Positions 33,811 to 46,422 of a stretch of 64,000 bases of DNA are shown here, piece after piece. Source of the DNA: Ascaris suum (lineage: Eukaryota > Nematoda > Chromadorea > Rhabditida > Ascarididae); the NCBI GenBank assembly GCA_013433145.1, contig CM024190.1, positions 2,480,001 through 2,544,000 on the forward strand. Direction: 5' to 3'. Both the position numbers and the translations under genes were made by a program. The notes under the pieces are model-generated. The model was not told the DNA's origin and searched no databases. It saw only the letters and a program-made list of their open reading frames with translations. Each line of letters begins with the position of its first letter. Position 1 is the first letter of the stretch.

Positions 33811-34719
33811 TACACTAGTGACCGGCCGATCGGCAAATAATGAACCCCAATATTGGATGTATCATCAACGGGACAGCCATGAAACTTCACTCAGTAGTCG
33901 TCTTTGAAGTACTCTTGTTTCTGCATAAATTTGCGGGAAGATAGAAAGAAATAAGTATTATTGTTGAGTCCATATATATTCTAACTCCCGAGTAAAGCTC
34001 ATAACGTCGTCTGTTCCCATATGATTTCCGTAAACAACCGTAAGCGATAAAAGCACTCTAGCAGCATCTCAAGTAAAGAAGATATATCGAGATTTATATC
34101 TTTTGACTATAGCGTTTCGAAGACATAGCAATCGATAAAGTGCATAGAAGAATATCGTAGAAAACTGTGTGAGTTCTCTGAGAATATGAGCAGAGGGAGG
34201 ATAGAGCTGCATACTGCGAGGTTAATAGAATCATATGCCATTGTGCATATCCAATTACTGCGGATGTAGTTATAGGAAATATAATATTTAGCATAGGCCG
34301 TTACGTGCTTCGCTCTATTTTTACACCGTTGATCGGCGCAAACGTGCATAACTACCCAGATCAGTAAACAGCTTTCATTAAGATATTCGTTTTTATTCTC
34401 TAGCAAGATAAGTATTTCTGGGAAAACGGATTCAAATATAGCCAATTAAGAAGTACACACGCTATTCTAATAAGCGGGTGCCAATCTGCTGTGCCAGCAG
34501 ATATGTGCCATATTTCACGATGAGCACTAGGAAAACTTTCTGTTAAAGACAGTCATCGGCAATGACTGCAGCGGGTTTCTATTCGTTATGCGCGATTAGA
34601 CAGGATTATTCATCAGTCTATGCTAAAGCTCAATTTACCCCTAAAAACTGGTCAAATAAAAACGTGCAACAAGTACCGCAACTAAGAAATCATATTATAT
34701 GAAAATAAGAAATTATAAG

Positions 34720-34721
<2 letters not shown>

Positions 34722-34810
<89 letters not shown>
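34722..34810. repeat. (TA)n microsatellite
   Basis: About 44 perfect AT dinucleotides. Confidence 0.95.
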
Positions 34811-34815
<5 letters not shown>

Positions 34816-37370
34816 TACTAAGCAAAGTTCCCTTACATTAGCACTTTAACAGATATTATCCATGCGCATATATATAATGCTGAAAAGCAGAAAAACTAAT
34901 GAGAAATGCGAATAAACGTTTACACTGTGCACGTCAGTTGACAACATTTATAAACGATAAAAACTGTCCAGCTTATCGATAAACTTTTTTATAATTAGTT
35001 ACAGCACAATCGAACGTGACATTTCAAGCGGTAGAAAAACACAAAAGTTCACGACCCATTAAAAGGGATAGTTCCGCTCATAGTGCTATCAACTATTGAC
35101 GAATGAGCGTAGCTTTTTTCATTCTCTCTCTAAGGGCGAAAAGTTCAACGAGTTGACCCATACAGCAATAGTAAAAGATAAATTTCCCACAAATGCGCAA
35201 AAAACATGCCATAAACCTTGACAGTCGTCTCTAACATAAACCTGACGAAGCGATAATACATTTAATGGGCAAGTTTCCGGAAACCCTAGATTATTTCAAC
35301 CCAAAAAAAGTGATATATAGATGAGTGCGCATCTTTTGGTTGGTAACTACGCTACAGAGCTTCGAGGAAAAAATGTTCTCTACCAGAACAAAATCCATCT
35401 TTTTACTTGTTGGTGGTTACTTTAAGTCACTGACAGCTTAAGCAAAATGTCATATGCAATAAAGCTCTTTCATGAAGTTACCACTTTAGTTATCCCATGA
35501 TAAATGTTCGCAATATTCTTGAGAAAATGATTACATTACGGTGGCGATTAAACGATTCATTATCATTCTTGCGTACTAAGTGCTTGATTTTTGGAATATA
35601 TGACTTTCCAGTGTCGCGTCGTCATCACACCTGTCACTAGACTTGCAGCGCTGAGAGATCACATTGACATTTGACGCAATCATGATTTCAAATAGAAATT
35701 CACATTCCTATGACGATATATACGGCATCGTAAGAACAATATTTAAGATGAGATTAGATCACTCGCACAGAATCACCTCATTCTCTTCTCCGTTTTGTCT
35801 GCATTCGAAGGGGAAGTAAATTTATAAAACACGCTTTGATACGCTACACATCAGAAATCAATACTGACAGTTTAGTGTACTGAGGTATGATGTTTAGAAA
35901 TGAAGTAGCAGATTACAGTTGGCAGACAGGCGAATGGGTGGGCGGAGTAGAATAAGACAGTGACTTCTGCGTTGCATCAATTGTAAATTGCAGTCGAAAT
36001 AACAATGAATTGAACGCGAAGCTATCCTTGTCACTTTGTTGCCATCGATAATGAGCTACAGTTGACCGGAATGATTTAAACGCTATTTACAAGTGTTACA
36101 AATTGTCGGCAGCTTCACCACTAATATTGATATAGCTGATTCAGCTTCAACGATATTGGAGCGCTTCATATAGAAAAACCATTCAGAAACAGAATACGGG
36201 CAACTCTTCTTAATGCGCAAAATATGAAACAGTCGAAAGTTGGTTCGAAAAAAAAAGCGGAAATAAACTTTAACGTTATTATTTCAACATTTTGCTTCAT
36301 CAGCCTTAGTTTGCGTTTCGTCGCTTCGGCAAACGACTGTAACGCACAGAATTGATGACGGTTTCCTATGTTGAATATGCATTTGGTGTATGCAATGTGC
36401 ACAAAAGAGACAAATGAGCTGGCAATTGGCGAATGCGAATGCTTGAATGCCGGTCGCTTGAATAACTACTCACTAGCATTTCTGATATGAGAGGTTAAAC
36501 AATGCCTGTGAGGCAAGCGGGGCCTAATTTTTCGCAAATCGTGTAGGTTTTATTCGTGCGTGTGCAACCGCATAGTCATCATGCTCGGTAGGACTCGACA
36601 TTCAAATAAGTCAGCAATATTTGGAACTTGGCGAGTGAACCTCCCTCCGAGACAACATTCTCAACTGCCAACGAGGGTTGGCAATGGATGCGCAAAAGAG
36701 AACGACCACTTGTGGACAATTTGAGTGCAAATCAGTGAATCGCTGCCAATTGCACAATACCATTCATCATCAAAACATCTCGCAACGAAGCATACGAATT
36801 CATTCGCCATGTGGTCTGTCTTGGCACTCTAGGTTAGGGCCTTATTAAACTGAAGTTGTTATCTGTTTCACATAGCCGGTAATTAGTGCATAAATTACGC
36901 GAAAATTTAGAAAGGTGGGAAGGGAAAAAAGGATGAAAAGGAAAATATTTCGATGAGACCATCAGGACGGATTGTGACGAGCAATTGAAGCGCGTATATA
37001 AGCAAAAACAATAAAAGAAACAGCAAATGCTGATAATAAAATATTAAATTTTTTGGAACTGATCCACCTCTAACGTGGAAATAACAAAACATTTCAACAG
37101 CGGACAACTGTCAGCAAACATTAGCCTCATTTGCTTTATCAAAGCGAATATGAACAACGAATACAGTTTTTAAAATTAATCTCACAAAGGAAAGCACTCA
37201 CATCGTTTCGAGTGGGTTAAGTTCTCCTAAACTTTGCTATTAGCGGTATTATCCCGCGTATATAAATATGGGGCGAATTTTGTGGCAACACCCTTGACAT
37301 CACAATCACCATAATAAAGACGCGTCGGAGTGTTTATTACGAGGAGAATGAGCGTAGACGCATTATATAC

Positions 37371-37457
37371 TAACGACTCGTAATCGAGAATGGAGGACAT
37401 CACATATTTTTCACGAATATGAATTTCTAAGCGCTTGTGGTAAAATTTACGTGAACA
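37371..37457 (-). CDS. Possible second exon of the 38.7-kb secreted-protein gene
   Basis: Acceptor GCAAATTTCAG|TGTTCA and donor TCGTTA|GTATAT bracket 29 codons in phase 0, matching the phase-0 donor at 38695. It reads CSRKFYHKRLEIHIREKY and VMSSILDYESL. The frame stays open well past this donor, so the exon may be longer. The sequence is AT-rich and the call rests mainly on phase agreement. Confidence 0.25.
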
Positions 37458-38695
37458 CTGAAATTTGCACATATTACTAGTGGCTTACTTTCACTCTTGG
37501 AAAACGAATTTTAAGTTATTTAGTTAAGTGACATGCGGATTTATAATCAAAAGTTGCAAATTTCTGACGGGAGAGAAATATACAACACGCCGAATTTTTT
37601 GAGAAGAGATTAATATTCGGAGTTTTACTAATGCAAATTTCTGAGCTTGTACTTTTAAAGTGAACTTTTGGCCAAATAGCCAAATCGCCAAATCGATTGA
37701 ATGACCAAATCGCTCCCATTGACTTATCGAAATGTCATACCAAACAACAATTTCGCGCACACGTTTGAGAGATAACGGGATAACGCACGATGCGAAATTT
37801 TCTCTCCACAATATCAGATTAGCGTTGAAGACCATTGAAACATGATACGGTTGCGATGGTTTAATATCTCGTTTCCGATAGATGCAGATTAGCAGCTGGA
37901 ATGAGTCGGCCAATTCCGAAAAAAATTAAGCCCTGATGGAAATAAATTCCCAAGAATTAATATATGTAATTGATCTGAGACGGTGTCATTTGATGTTTGC
38001 TATTTGCTGTGCCAAAAGTAAAGCCACAATCTCATGTCCAGCTCTACCTGAGCTTTATTATTAAAAAATGCTTAAGTTTTAGTGGGTTTTCATGGAATGT
38101 TTTCCATTCATTGTAGGCACTGGTGTTCAACTATTTTCGCTAATGAAATCTTTTCTTCCTTCTTATTCGACGACCGGCTCTCAGATCGTTATTTTTTAGC
38201 ATCTTGGTAATCTTGGCGATCGTAATTCTTTTTAGCATCTAAAACGACGACGTATTCGAAGGTTGAAGAAGCTATGAGATGCCTCCTTCAAATAGTAATG
38301 GCCATCTCAATCAACAACTAATATCACAATGAAATCATCACTGATAAAATGAAAAATGTCGAAAATCCAACAATTTTGTTATTATTACTACATATTAATT
38401 GATGAAAGACACATTCTAAGTAGCGAGAACCAAATATTTTCGGGATTGCATATCAGATGATCATTTTATTCAGACATTTCAAAATACTACACACAAATAT
38501 CCTCTCAACAGATGATCCAACATACTGTCGCAACTGCCCGCGAGTGCAAAGAAAACAGAGGTTGCTGAACGAGCGGTCAGAAAAGTAGCTCATAAAGACA
38601 TCAAAGTAGCACACCCAACTGAGGTACAAAGATGTGGCGGGCTGTAAGCTGCCGCACGCGCCAACCGTTTCCACAAGCATGATACATAAACGCAC

Positions 38696-38947
38696 CTCAA
38701 AGGTTCGGTGACTGTTAAACCATGACTTCGACTCATAAAATGTGACTTCGCCCAGGCCGGTCGCACGGGGAAGTCCAGTGAAAGTGATCGTCTGTTCGAG
38801 CAGTTTCGTGGATTGATCGGCATCCGTGAAGGGTGGAGATAGGTCGATGGTGGACAGCAGGCAGCCGAGGGCGTGCAGCAGCACAGTTGATGTCAAACAA
38901 CAGTGATACAGGCCGTTTTCAAAAAAAAAAACTTTTGTTTTGTTCAT
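38696..38947 (-). CDS. First coding exon of an unidentified secreted or membrane protein
   Basis: ATG at 38947, 84 codons, donor ACCTTTGAG|GTGCGT in phase 0. After a polar start (MNKTKVFFFENG) comes a hydrophobic stretch CCLTSTVLLHALGCLLSTI, a plausible signal peptide, then LEQTITFTGLPRATGLGEVT and FYESKSWFNSHRTFE. The segment is GC-richer than its flanks and only this strand reads as protein. A poly-T run lies within codons 6-9; no AG follows it, so it is not an acceptor tract and the ATG start is preferred. It could be an alternative 5' exon of the dep-1-like gene, or the start of a separate gene on the same strand. Confidence 0.45.
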
Positions 38948-39099
38948 TTCATTGTTTGTTCGCTAACCTTTGGGGGCATACTAACTTTTTTGCTAACCTC
39001 TCTTCCATGCGCTCGATACATGGTCCAACAGATGTATACTATATCTCAACGTTCAAAATACTGTGCAAATTATGCAATATATAAACGCCTCCAATAATT

Positions 39100-40900
39100 T
39101 AACACCGAATGTATAATATCTCCATTTTCTTGATATCGAGAGCAACTGCAACACATATGTGAATACAGTACATCCGCTTCGCTATTCGAAATTTCTCAAC
39201 ACCACTAAATGCTCCAGAAAAGTGGAAAATCACACGCATGACCAACTTTCCTCAAAGAAAAATAGGGTCTGCAGGATCGCAGCACTTCCAAAAGAAGTGA
39301 TAATGATATATGCATGCTTATTTTGTTTAATACAGTTGTTTGGAATGTGCAACATAATACAACGTTAAAAACGAAATCAATTATAGACGTTAACCACGTT
39401 GAAATGTGTCAAAAAAATCGAGACATCATTCAGCTGATCGCAGTTTCAGTTCCACGTTCGAAGCCGACAATAAAGCATAAATCAAACATCTCTATTGCAG
39501 AAGAAAATAGAATATGAGATAAAAAGAATACTTCAATGCCATTCACGAATTCAGAAGGTCACTAATTGAGGTGAATTTTGAATTTTAATTTGCGAATAAA
39601 AGATGAAAAATTGACGACGATGTTGAAAGCTGTTGTCAAGTAGCACACTTGGAAACGAGCGAAAATTCTAAGTGGTTTAACCATGCAAAGAAAAGCACTT
39701 TCAACTGCTTGTCATCGAACATCAACAAAGCGACCGATCACTGCTTTAATTTTGTTTATTGAAGAGCACTACTGCAAAAGAAGCGATAGGATGCTGCACA
39801 CAATGATCAACTAATCTCTCCTCGGAGCCAGTTCGCTGAGATTTTACCGTTTATAAGTCTTTTTCGATTTAGTACACCAAAGACTATGATGCATACGAAA
39901 AGTTGAAATTAATTTCAAACGTGAAGATCTGAATACAATCTGAATCGGCTGATACCAGTGAAAAAAAAAAAAGATGAGCAGCGATAATCAAAGGAGAATG
40001 AGAGGGAATTTTCATCAAAAGATTAAGCGGTGACAATTCGCTGAAATTATGCTCCACTGCATTGGTCTTTCTTTCATTAATTTTCACAAACAACGTAACA
40101 ATTACTCATAACTTTGAAACGACGAGTTATTGCACTGATGAAAAAGTGAGTAGGTAAATGTAGTACAATAAGATGAGAAATAAAACTATAAGATGAGAAG
40201 TAAATTAATCGAGTAGGATATAGTACAATATAATCGCTTTTATACTGGCAACACTATTTTATTTACCTATTTATTTATTTGATATTATCATCACTAGTTT
40301 ATTTCTAAGCTTCGTTCTTATATGTCGAAATTTTTGCTCGCTCACAAGTGCTGCTGTTTAGTTGCTGAAATCTATCGAAGGCTTAAATAATCGCTACAAT
40401 ATAAATAGCAAAACTATTGTTTATGATTTCGAAAAGAAAGAATCAAAATCATCTCCATCCAATTGTCTATCTCATGATATTTCTACCTATTTTCGAAAGA
40501 ATCAAGGAAAGAAATATTGATGAAGTGAGAAAAACGACAGGATTTTATGCATCATTCACCTATTAAAGATGGGCAAAATGAACAGAGAGATTTAGAATTA
40601 AGCAACAAAATAGAAGACAACTCTACAGCAGAATAAAAACACAATGAACGAAATGAACTACTCCAATTTTCTATGATTTACCACCGAGATGAAAGTCAAT
40701 CGCTACAGTTGCCTAACCGTTATCAAATTTTTATGTTATACTCAATTATGATTTCAACTTAGTAAACGTCGGAAACTGATATATTTTGCCCTGAAATTAG
40801 TTGTTTCTCAAAAATGAAAAGTTTTGCCCTTATAAAAACATGCTTCAGTTTCTATTGCTCCCGAAACATACACCAATGCTAGACAATTCTGTATAAAAGA
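39100..40900. other. Non-coding AT-rich stretch
   Basis: I see no exon with paired splice sites, no RNA gene and no repeat longer than short A/T runs on either strand. Confidence 0.5.
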
Positions 40901-41032
40901 TAAAACAAGTGTGTCACCTGCAATAGAGCCCTCAGAGATTCACTTTTCGCGCGTTGTTGAGAGGGGCTCTATTCGAGAGACGAGCCCTTTCTAAGGTGAA
41001 AGACCCATTTTCGCGACGCGTGGAGGCGGAGC

Positions 41033-41461
41033 ATGCACATAACATTCAGCACAGGTAAATCTAGAATCGAAAATAAAGGGGTACGATTTTCAGGACAAAT
41101 TAAAGGGATTTTATCAAAAAAGGCAAGAGGGGAAAGGCTGAGAAAATTCACTGATAGAGAGGGGAGGCTGTATTCAAAAGAATGGCTTTATTTTTTTATA
41201 TCCCGGCAAAGGAGGGGGACGGAAGGGATACTATTTGGGGAAGGTCTATTTGACATAAGAAGATATAACGAAAAAGAGGGAACAGGGATTGATTCCAGGC
41301 TGAAAAGTATGTGGCTCAGGAAATTGGCTATCGACACTACGAAAAATAAGACCTTAATCACAGATCGCTCGCACAACAGAAAACAGTTCCAATCCAATTC
41401 CTTCTCTTTGCCTCCCACCCCCCCCCCCTCCCCGCTCCCCACCCAGCGTCACCTCTCCTAA
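41033..41461 (+). CDS. 142-codon ATG-initiated ORF, purine-rich, doubtful gene
   Basis: Starts at a true ATG just downstream of a GC-rich segment (40930-41030) and stays open for 142 codons. The product is strongly basic (RFSGQIKGILSKKARGERLR, WLRKLAIDTTKNKTL) and ends in a proline run encoded by a C-rich tract. The top strand is very rich in A and G, which lowers the stop frequency and may explain the length. No domain recognised and no splice partner found. Confidence 0.25.
   Translation: MHITFSTGKSRIENKGVRFSGQIKGILSKKARGERLRKFTDREGRLYSKEWLYFFISRQRRGTEGILFGEGLFDIRRYNEKEGTGIDSRLKSMWLRKLAIDTTKNKTLITDRSHNRKQFQSNSFSLPPTPPPSPLPTQRHLS
41416..41443. repeat. C-rich homopyrimidine-like tract
   Basis: CCCACCCCCCCCCCTCCCC-type sequence at the end of the 142-codon plus-strand ORF, where it encodes the proline run. 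Confidence 0.8.
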
Positions 41462-41536
41462 AAAAATCTCTGAATATACTTACAGACCACCTCCAACGCT
41501 CAATAAACGAACTCGATTCTTCGAGCGTGATAGAAT

Positions 41537-41567
41537 GGAACTGAATTCAATTTAATTTAATTCAGTT
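41537..41567. repeat. Short inverted repeat
   Basis: GAACTGAATT and AATTCAGTTC are perfect inverted copies separated by an 11-nt AT-rich loop; AATTTAATTTAATT lies within. Confidence 0.75.
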
Positions 41568-42060
41568 CAATTCAACCAAACACGCTGGCAAAAAGTGCAT
41601 AACAATAAAGCTGTGTGGAAAAAGAATTTGAAAGAAAGGATGCGCAAATCGAACTGTACGATACTTGTGCTGGTGTGCACTGTGTGAATATACCAAGTCG
41701 TGCTCGACGCTCATTGGTGTCCACTTAGCGGTCTGCTAAGAGCACTTCGCACAGCCCCTTCAGGCGACCTTCACTCGGCTTTCTAATGTGCTCTTGTGCT
41801 CTGAGAACGATGCATCAATGCAGTTCATAAACACAGACACTAATACAACGATCGGCTCTTTATATTGTCTGTTGGAGAAGAATTTATGAAATATGTTCCA
41901 CTCTTACAAAGAGGGCAGACGCGAAAGTGAAAAATGCAGCACGAACAGGAACTTGAATTCTGACCTTGCCTTCTTAGAGAACTGATTTATTAAGCCGCTG
42001 CTCAACAACGCTTCATTTTCTTGACTTATAGACATCAGTGAGTGTAAAGAGTATAAGTAT

Positions 42061-42515
42061 TCAATAAACTGTAGATCAACTGCTCTTATGCAGAGCACAG
42101 TATCGATGATCACGGGACCGAGCAAACCCTCTACAAGTACCTTGAAGCAAATTTCGATGCGTATAAAAGGAAAGCGCGTGAAATCAATCTGTTTCTAGCT
42201 CTCTAAGTGAGGTGTTCTTAGCGAGAGCCGGTTCGGACCTTAGCGGTTGTGGCTTTGAGTAATGCCCGGTGCTGGCTGGAGCGGAGCAGTGGTAAGTTGT
42301 TCTGTCGGAGCGGCAACGCCCCCCTCCCCCCACTTCTGCCGTCGTGTTATCCTCTCCGCCACTACTATTGTTGATTTCTTAAGGGACTAAGAAAAAAGAA
42401 CCCTAACTTCTTGTCTTGTTGCCAGATTACACAGCATCTGGTTAAGCCCTGAAAGAGAAGGGGTTTGCGGATCCCCAGGGACAAATCAAGGGTAGGGGAC
42501 CAAAACGGGAGCCCT
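42061..42515 (+). repeat. Dispersed repeat, copy 2
   Basis: Second copy of the element at 32891-33362, in the same orientation. It has a C-run (GCCCCCCTCCCCCC) where copy 1 reads GTTCCTCCTG, showing independent decay. Conserved ends are TCAATAAA.C.GTGGATCAAC-like on the left and GGACAAATCA.GGGTA on the right. Confidence 0.7.
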
Positions 42516-44076
42516 ACACCCTCAAGTAAGACTCGTTTCTAGAAATACTTTTGCCACTGTTATATTCCTGTATAGACCACTAATTTTGCTCTAGCGAATG
42601 CATTCGTCTATAAGGTACATCACTCATATTTCAACATATATATAGAAGTCGGATGTTGGTCAACTAACTCTCTAACAGAAACATATTGCAGCTCCACTTT
42701 ATGTGAAATGCAACGGCTACTATCCACCAAGATGGATGTGCCAACAATTTTCTGAGTGATAGTTTAGAGTTCAGGCAGACGATATGATTGGCAAGTCACT
42801 TTTGTAGCATTAGTTTATCAGATATACATAAATCAACTGCAGAATATGAGCATTAGAAGAACAAGTCTCAGGAATATTTGCACGATATAGTCAAAAACAC
42901 AAAATAATCGAAGCATTTAAGGACATCATGTTGCAAAGAATTATTAAATAAGCAACTCTCATATTGGTTGCATTCTTTTCATTATTTTTTATGGCCTTCA
43001 TAAACAACTAAATTAAGCTAATTAATTAATGAATAAATAAGCAACGAGTGATTAAATATCGTATACGATTATAAACTTTTCATGGTGGAAAATTGTGAGT
43101 GCTTCTGAGTGAATGAAATGAAATTTGAAGACAAAATGGACTTCACAAACATTGAAGCCCACTTCTCGAAGCGCACTTCTCGCAATTGTTACACTTTTAC
43201 TTTCTATAGTATTGCAGATAAAACATTAAAACGGAAGGAAATTCTTATCAAATTCTTTAACTGATTATCGTGGTTGCCCATTCGAGTCATTATATCAGAG
43301 GTGTTCAAATGTGTAAAAAAAAAATTAGAGCATAATTCTCTTAAGAATATAGCTCAGTGGAGGGTCATTTTACCCATGCAAGCAATGCTTTCACTTCCTA
43401 AACTATTCAAAGTTTTGCATTGTTTTTCGCGTTTTTTTTTTTTTTGCTTAACTGCTAATGCCCCTAATTAGTGATGTTGCAATGAAGAAAATTGCAACTC
43501 CTCTGCCCTGCAAATAGTCAAATCACGCAGAAAAGCGAGAGTTCTCAGATCACCCAGTAAAATAAATGTATTCAAGGATCGCAGAATGATAGCTCCAAAG
43601 ACAAGCGCACCTTAGTGATAAGCGTTGGCTTAACTTCAAATGACAGATAAATCAGCGGAAGTGGCAAAATTGAACGTACGCTTTGTCTAGAACCAACTTC
43701 TCCATTCTCAAAACTAACTCCCTTCTTTACTCTACCCAACACGTGCACAAAGGTCACCTTTGCAATGCACATCCACCCACTTGAACTTCGCGTATGACCT
43801 GCAACGCCCGGCCACTACTACCTACACGTGGAACATCTTCGATTTGCAAAATTTAGTGCCCTTTAATAGACATTTGCATAGACAAAGAACAAAAATGCGA
43901 TCAGTCATCATTTTCCATAACTTTATAGGCGAGCAAAAGTGAGGTAAGCAACACTATCCAATGCCGGCCATCTATCGTGCAGAAAATCGTGACCACTAAT
44001 CTCTCACGAAATGACTCAAAAAAAGTTCAACGAAATGTGTCAAATTTCCTATCGCCATGGCATTTCCAAGAGAATT

Positions 44077-44130
44077 GTAAACAAAACGTTTAGTCCGAAC
44101 TTTTCAAGTTCGGACTAAACGTTCGTTTAC
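44077..44130. repeat. Near-perfect hairpin (24-bp stem)
   Basis: An 18-bp perfect stem (AACGTTTAGTCCGAACTT with AAGTTCGGACTAAACGTT) has a 3-nt loop TTC. After a one-base bulge it extends by six more pairs (GTAAAC with GTTTAC). It is far longer than the other inverted repeats in the window. It may be the tip of a foldback transposon, a replication/recombination product, or a transcribed hairpin; the very short loop argues against a standard microRNA precursor. Confidence 0.85.
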
Positions 44131-44831
44131 TAAACATTTGTTCGTTTGTTGTGATACGTCGTCCATATCTCTCATATGTGCTCATGAAAACGACGAAAAA
44201 GAAACACTTTTCAACACCTCCTAGAGTTTTATTTTCTCGATACCGGGGGAACGTCACTCAAGGTGAATCGTTAACGTTTGCGGAAATATTATAATACGAA
44301 TCCGAGCATAACACAAACGACCGATTAGCAGAAGAGGAAGTTTCGGTAGGGGAATAAGATGAAAACAAACAAAACATCGCATATGCGCATTTAAATAAGT
44401 TGCTTCACAGGTTACGATTATCTGTAATATGACGTTGGTATTTTGTTTACGACCGAGTAAAAACGCAACAAATCAAGAAAAATTCTAGCCAAAGGCTAGC
44501 AATTACCTCAACACCTACGAAACAGTGAATTGCTACTGCGACACACCGACCTACTCGAGTAGTACAATAAATTCGATAACTTTTTATGTCGTACCATCTA
44601 GAACGGTACAGATTTACACATCCTGTGTCCAATGTTATAGATTTTTACGATTTATGACAGCATCTCATCATACCATTTCAGAGAAAAACTCAATTGATCA
44701 TGATTTTGCGTAGTTTTTAAACACTGGTTTCTTATCTACCAATAGGGTGGAATCTGCGCAGAGCTCTTATAAAACTACGAAAGTTGTAATTCTTTCATTG
44801 GATGTGCGCGTCGCACTTTCCGTTCTCACAT

Positions 44832-45203
44832 TTAGAATTCAATATGCGCCGACGGCAGTAAAATTTGCCGTCGTTGTGAAATTTTTATTTGGTAAGCAAA
44901 ATAAACAGCACTCACAGCACAGAAGCAATAAAAAGTAGTAGCGATCATAACAATCAAATAGGCAGAGGAAATTAAACATAAACTCAGAGACTTTGTCAAC
45001 GTCGAATGCTTAAAGCGACCGCTGAAGGCAAAGATATTAGGGTCCAAGACGATATCAACAGGGAGTTTATTCCATATTCTAAAGATCCGAAAAGGGAAGC
45101 AACTATAAGTTGAATCTAAGGTGCTTTGCCACTTAATCATGTTAGATAAATCAGGGCCTTCACTTCCATCACATGCCTCCATATGGAAATCATCCCAAGT
45201 CAT
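44832..45203 (-). mobile_element. Non-LTR retrotransposon, C-terminal coding relic
   Basis: The 123-codon minus frame contains STYSCFPFRIFRIWNKLPVD followed by IVLDPNIFAFSGRFK. The pattern [FY]F.R..R.WN.LP..V......FK..L is the conserved tail of reverse-transcriptase proteins of LINE elements (CR1/Jockey/RTE-like). No upstream reverse-transcriptase motifs were found in frame, so this is a 5'-truncated copy, as is usual for LINE insertions. Confidence 0.65.
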
Positions 45204-46025
45204 TTACATTGATTCACATAAGCGGGAACTAACGTCACATTTCGCCTCGTAAACATCACCACTGCTTCCCCCTTACCCCTTAAATCTGATATGTATGCAG
45301 CATTTCGGTTTCCTTTGTTGAATGGTAACGTCTATACTTCCCACACACAAAAATTATTAACTCAATATATGGCGCAGAGACGCTATAAAAATCCAATTTC
45401 CGACTCATTCTTTTCGAACTGCAGAATTTCTCAACTTATGATTTCATTTCGAAAGAAAGGAAAAAGAGCGACGCACCTCAGATATAAATATGGGATTACC
45501 ATTTTTTTTTTTTTTTTGATTGCCTTATTTTCATTTCATTCAAATTTTTCTTCCGCAAATATTGTGCTGATGTGATGGAAAATAATGAATGATCATTGCT
45601 CTCGAGAGTTGCTATTAATTTTATCAAAACGTGCAATAGGCTGTGCGAAATTTTTACAGCGTTGCGAAGTTATCGATGAATAATAGCTCGAATGAATTGA
45701 CGAGAATTGCGATGCCGCGCGAGAGTCGTGATTGATTGCTGTGTAACGAAGCGTGGCGCCTTCTCTTACACTCATCACGCATCAATTGTAAACGCTTTAA
45801 CCAAGTTGCAAATCTACAAGCACCACCTGTGTTATACGTTGGTGGACAGATGCGCCTTTCACACCTGTTCGAAATAACACCTTCAGGCTTCTTGGGAGAT
45901 CAGAAAAATGGCTAAGCTTGCAAAGTTCTCAACGCTAGACCTATGGCGAATGGCCAGCGCTGAAAGCAGATCACATGCGCTAAAATGTTTCAGGAAATAA
46001 CGAATGAATGGCAGCGTCGATGCGT

Positions 46026-46422
46026 ACTTTACTACTGCTCAAGAGACAGAAGCTTCTGAAGGAGTAGTTCGCTAGGGTTTTGAAAGAGGAAGGAAGTGCT
46101 GCTGTATTGGGAAGTGGAAGAATTGGGAGGATACTCGCCGAAGGAGGTCATCATCGAGAAGCAAGCTGAGAAGTAGTGCATTACACTTCCTGACAGCCTG
46201 GCCCTTGGCAAGGACCCTCGTCGTCGAGGACATTGCATTACACAGTGGCAGTTTTCGTCTTTTTTTCAATCTAGGCGAACACCACTCTATACCGAGCACA
46301 AATCGGTGGACTGCAACGACGTCCTGTCTATCGTGTTCCCTAATTGAATTTGCCCGTCTCTCATATGCAATCACAAAACGAGTGCGTTTTTGATTTTCAT
46401 CAGTGTCTGCTTGTAACGCCAA
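46026..46422 (-). other. GC-richer segment with overlapping open frames
   Basis: Two minus frames (116 and 68 codons) and one plus frame overlap here. One minus frame ends in FGEYPPNSSTSQYSSTSFLF and LLLQKLLSLEQ before its stop. Splice signals are weak, and the mutual overlap means at most one frame is real. It may be an eroded exon or a transposon fragment. Confidence 0.2.

Noticed and set aside
37524..37913. 129-codon minus frame
   Set aside because: No ATG, no splice signals and low-complexity direct repeats (CCAAATCG units) inside; not supported as a gene.
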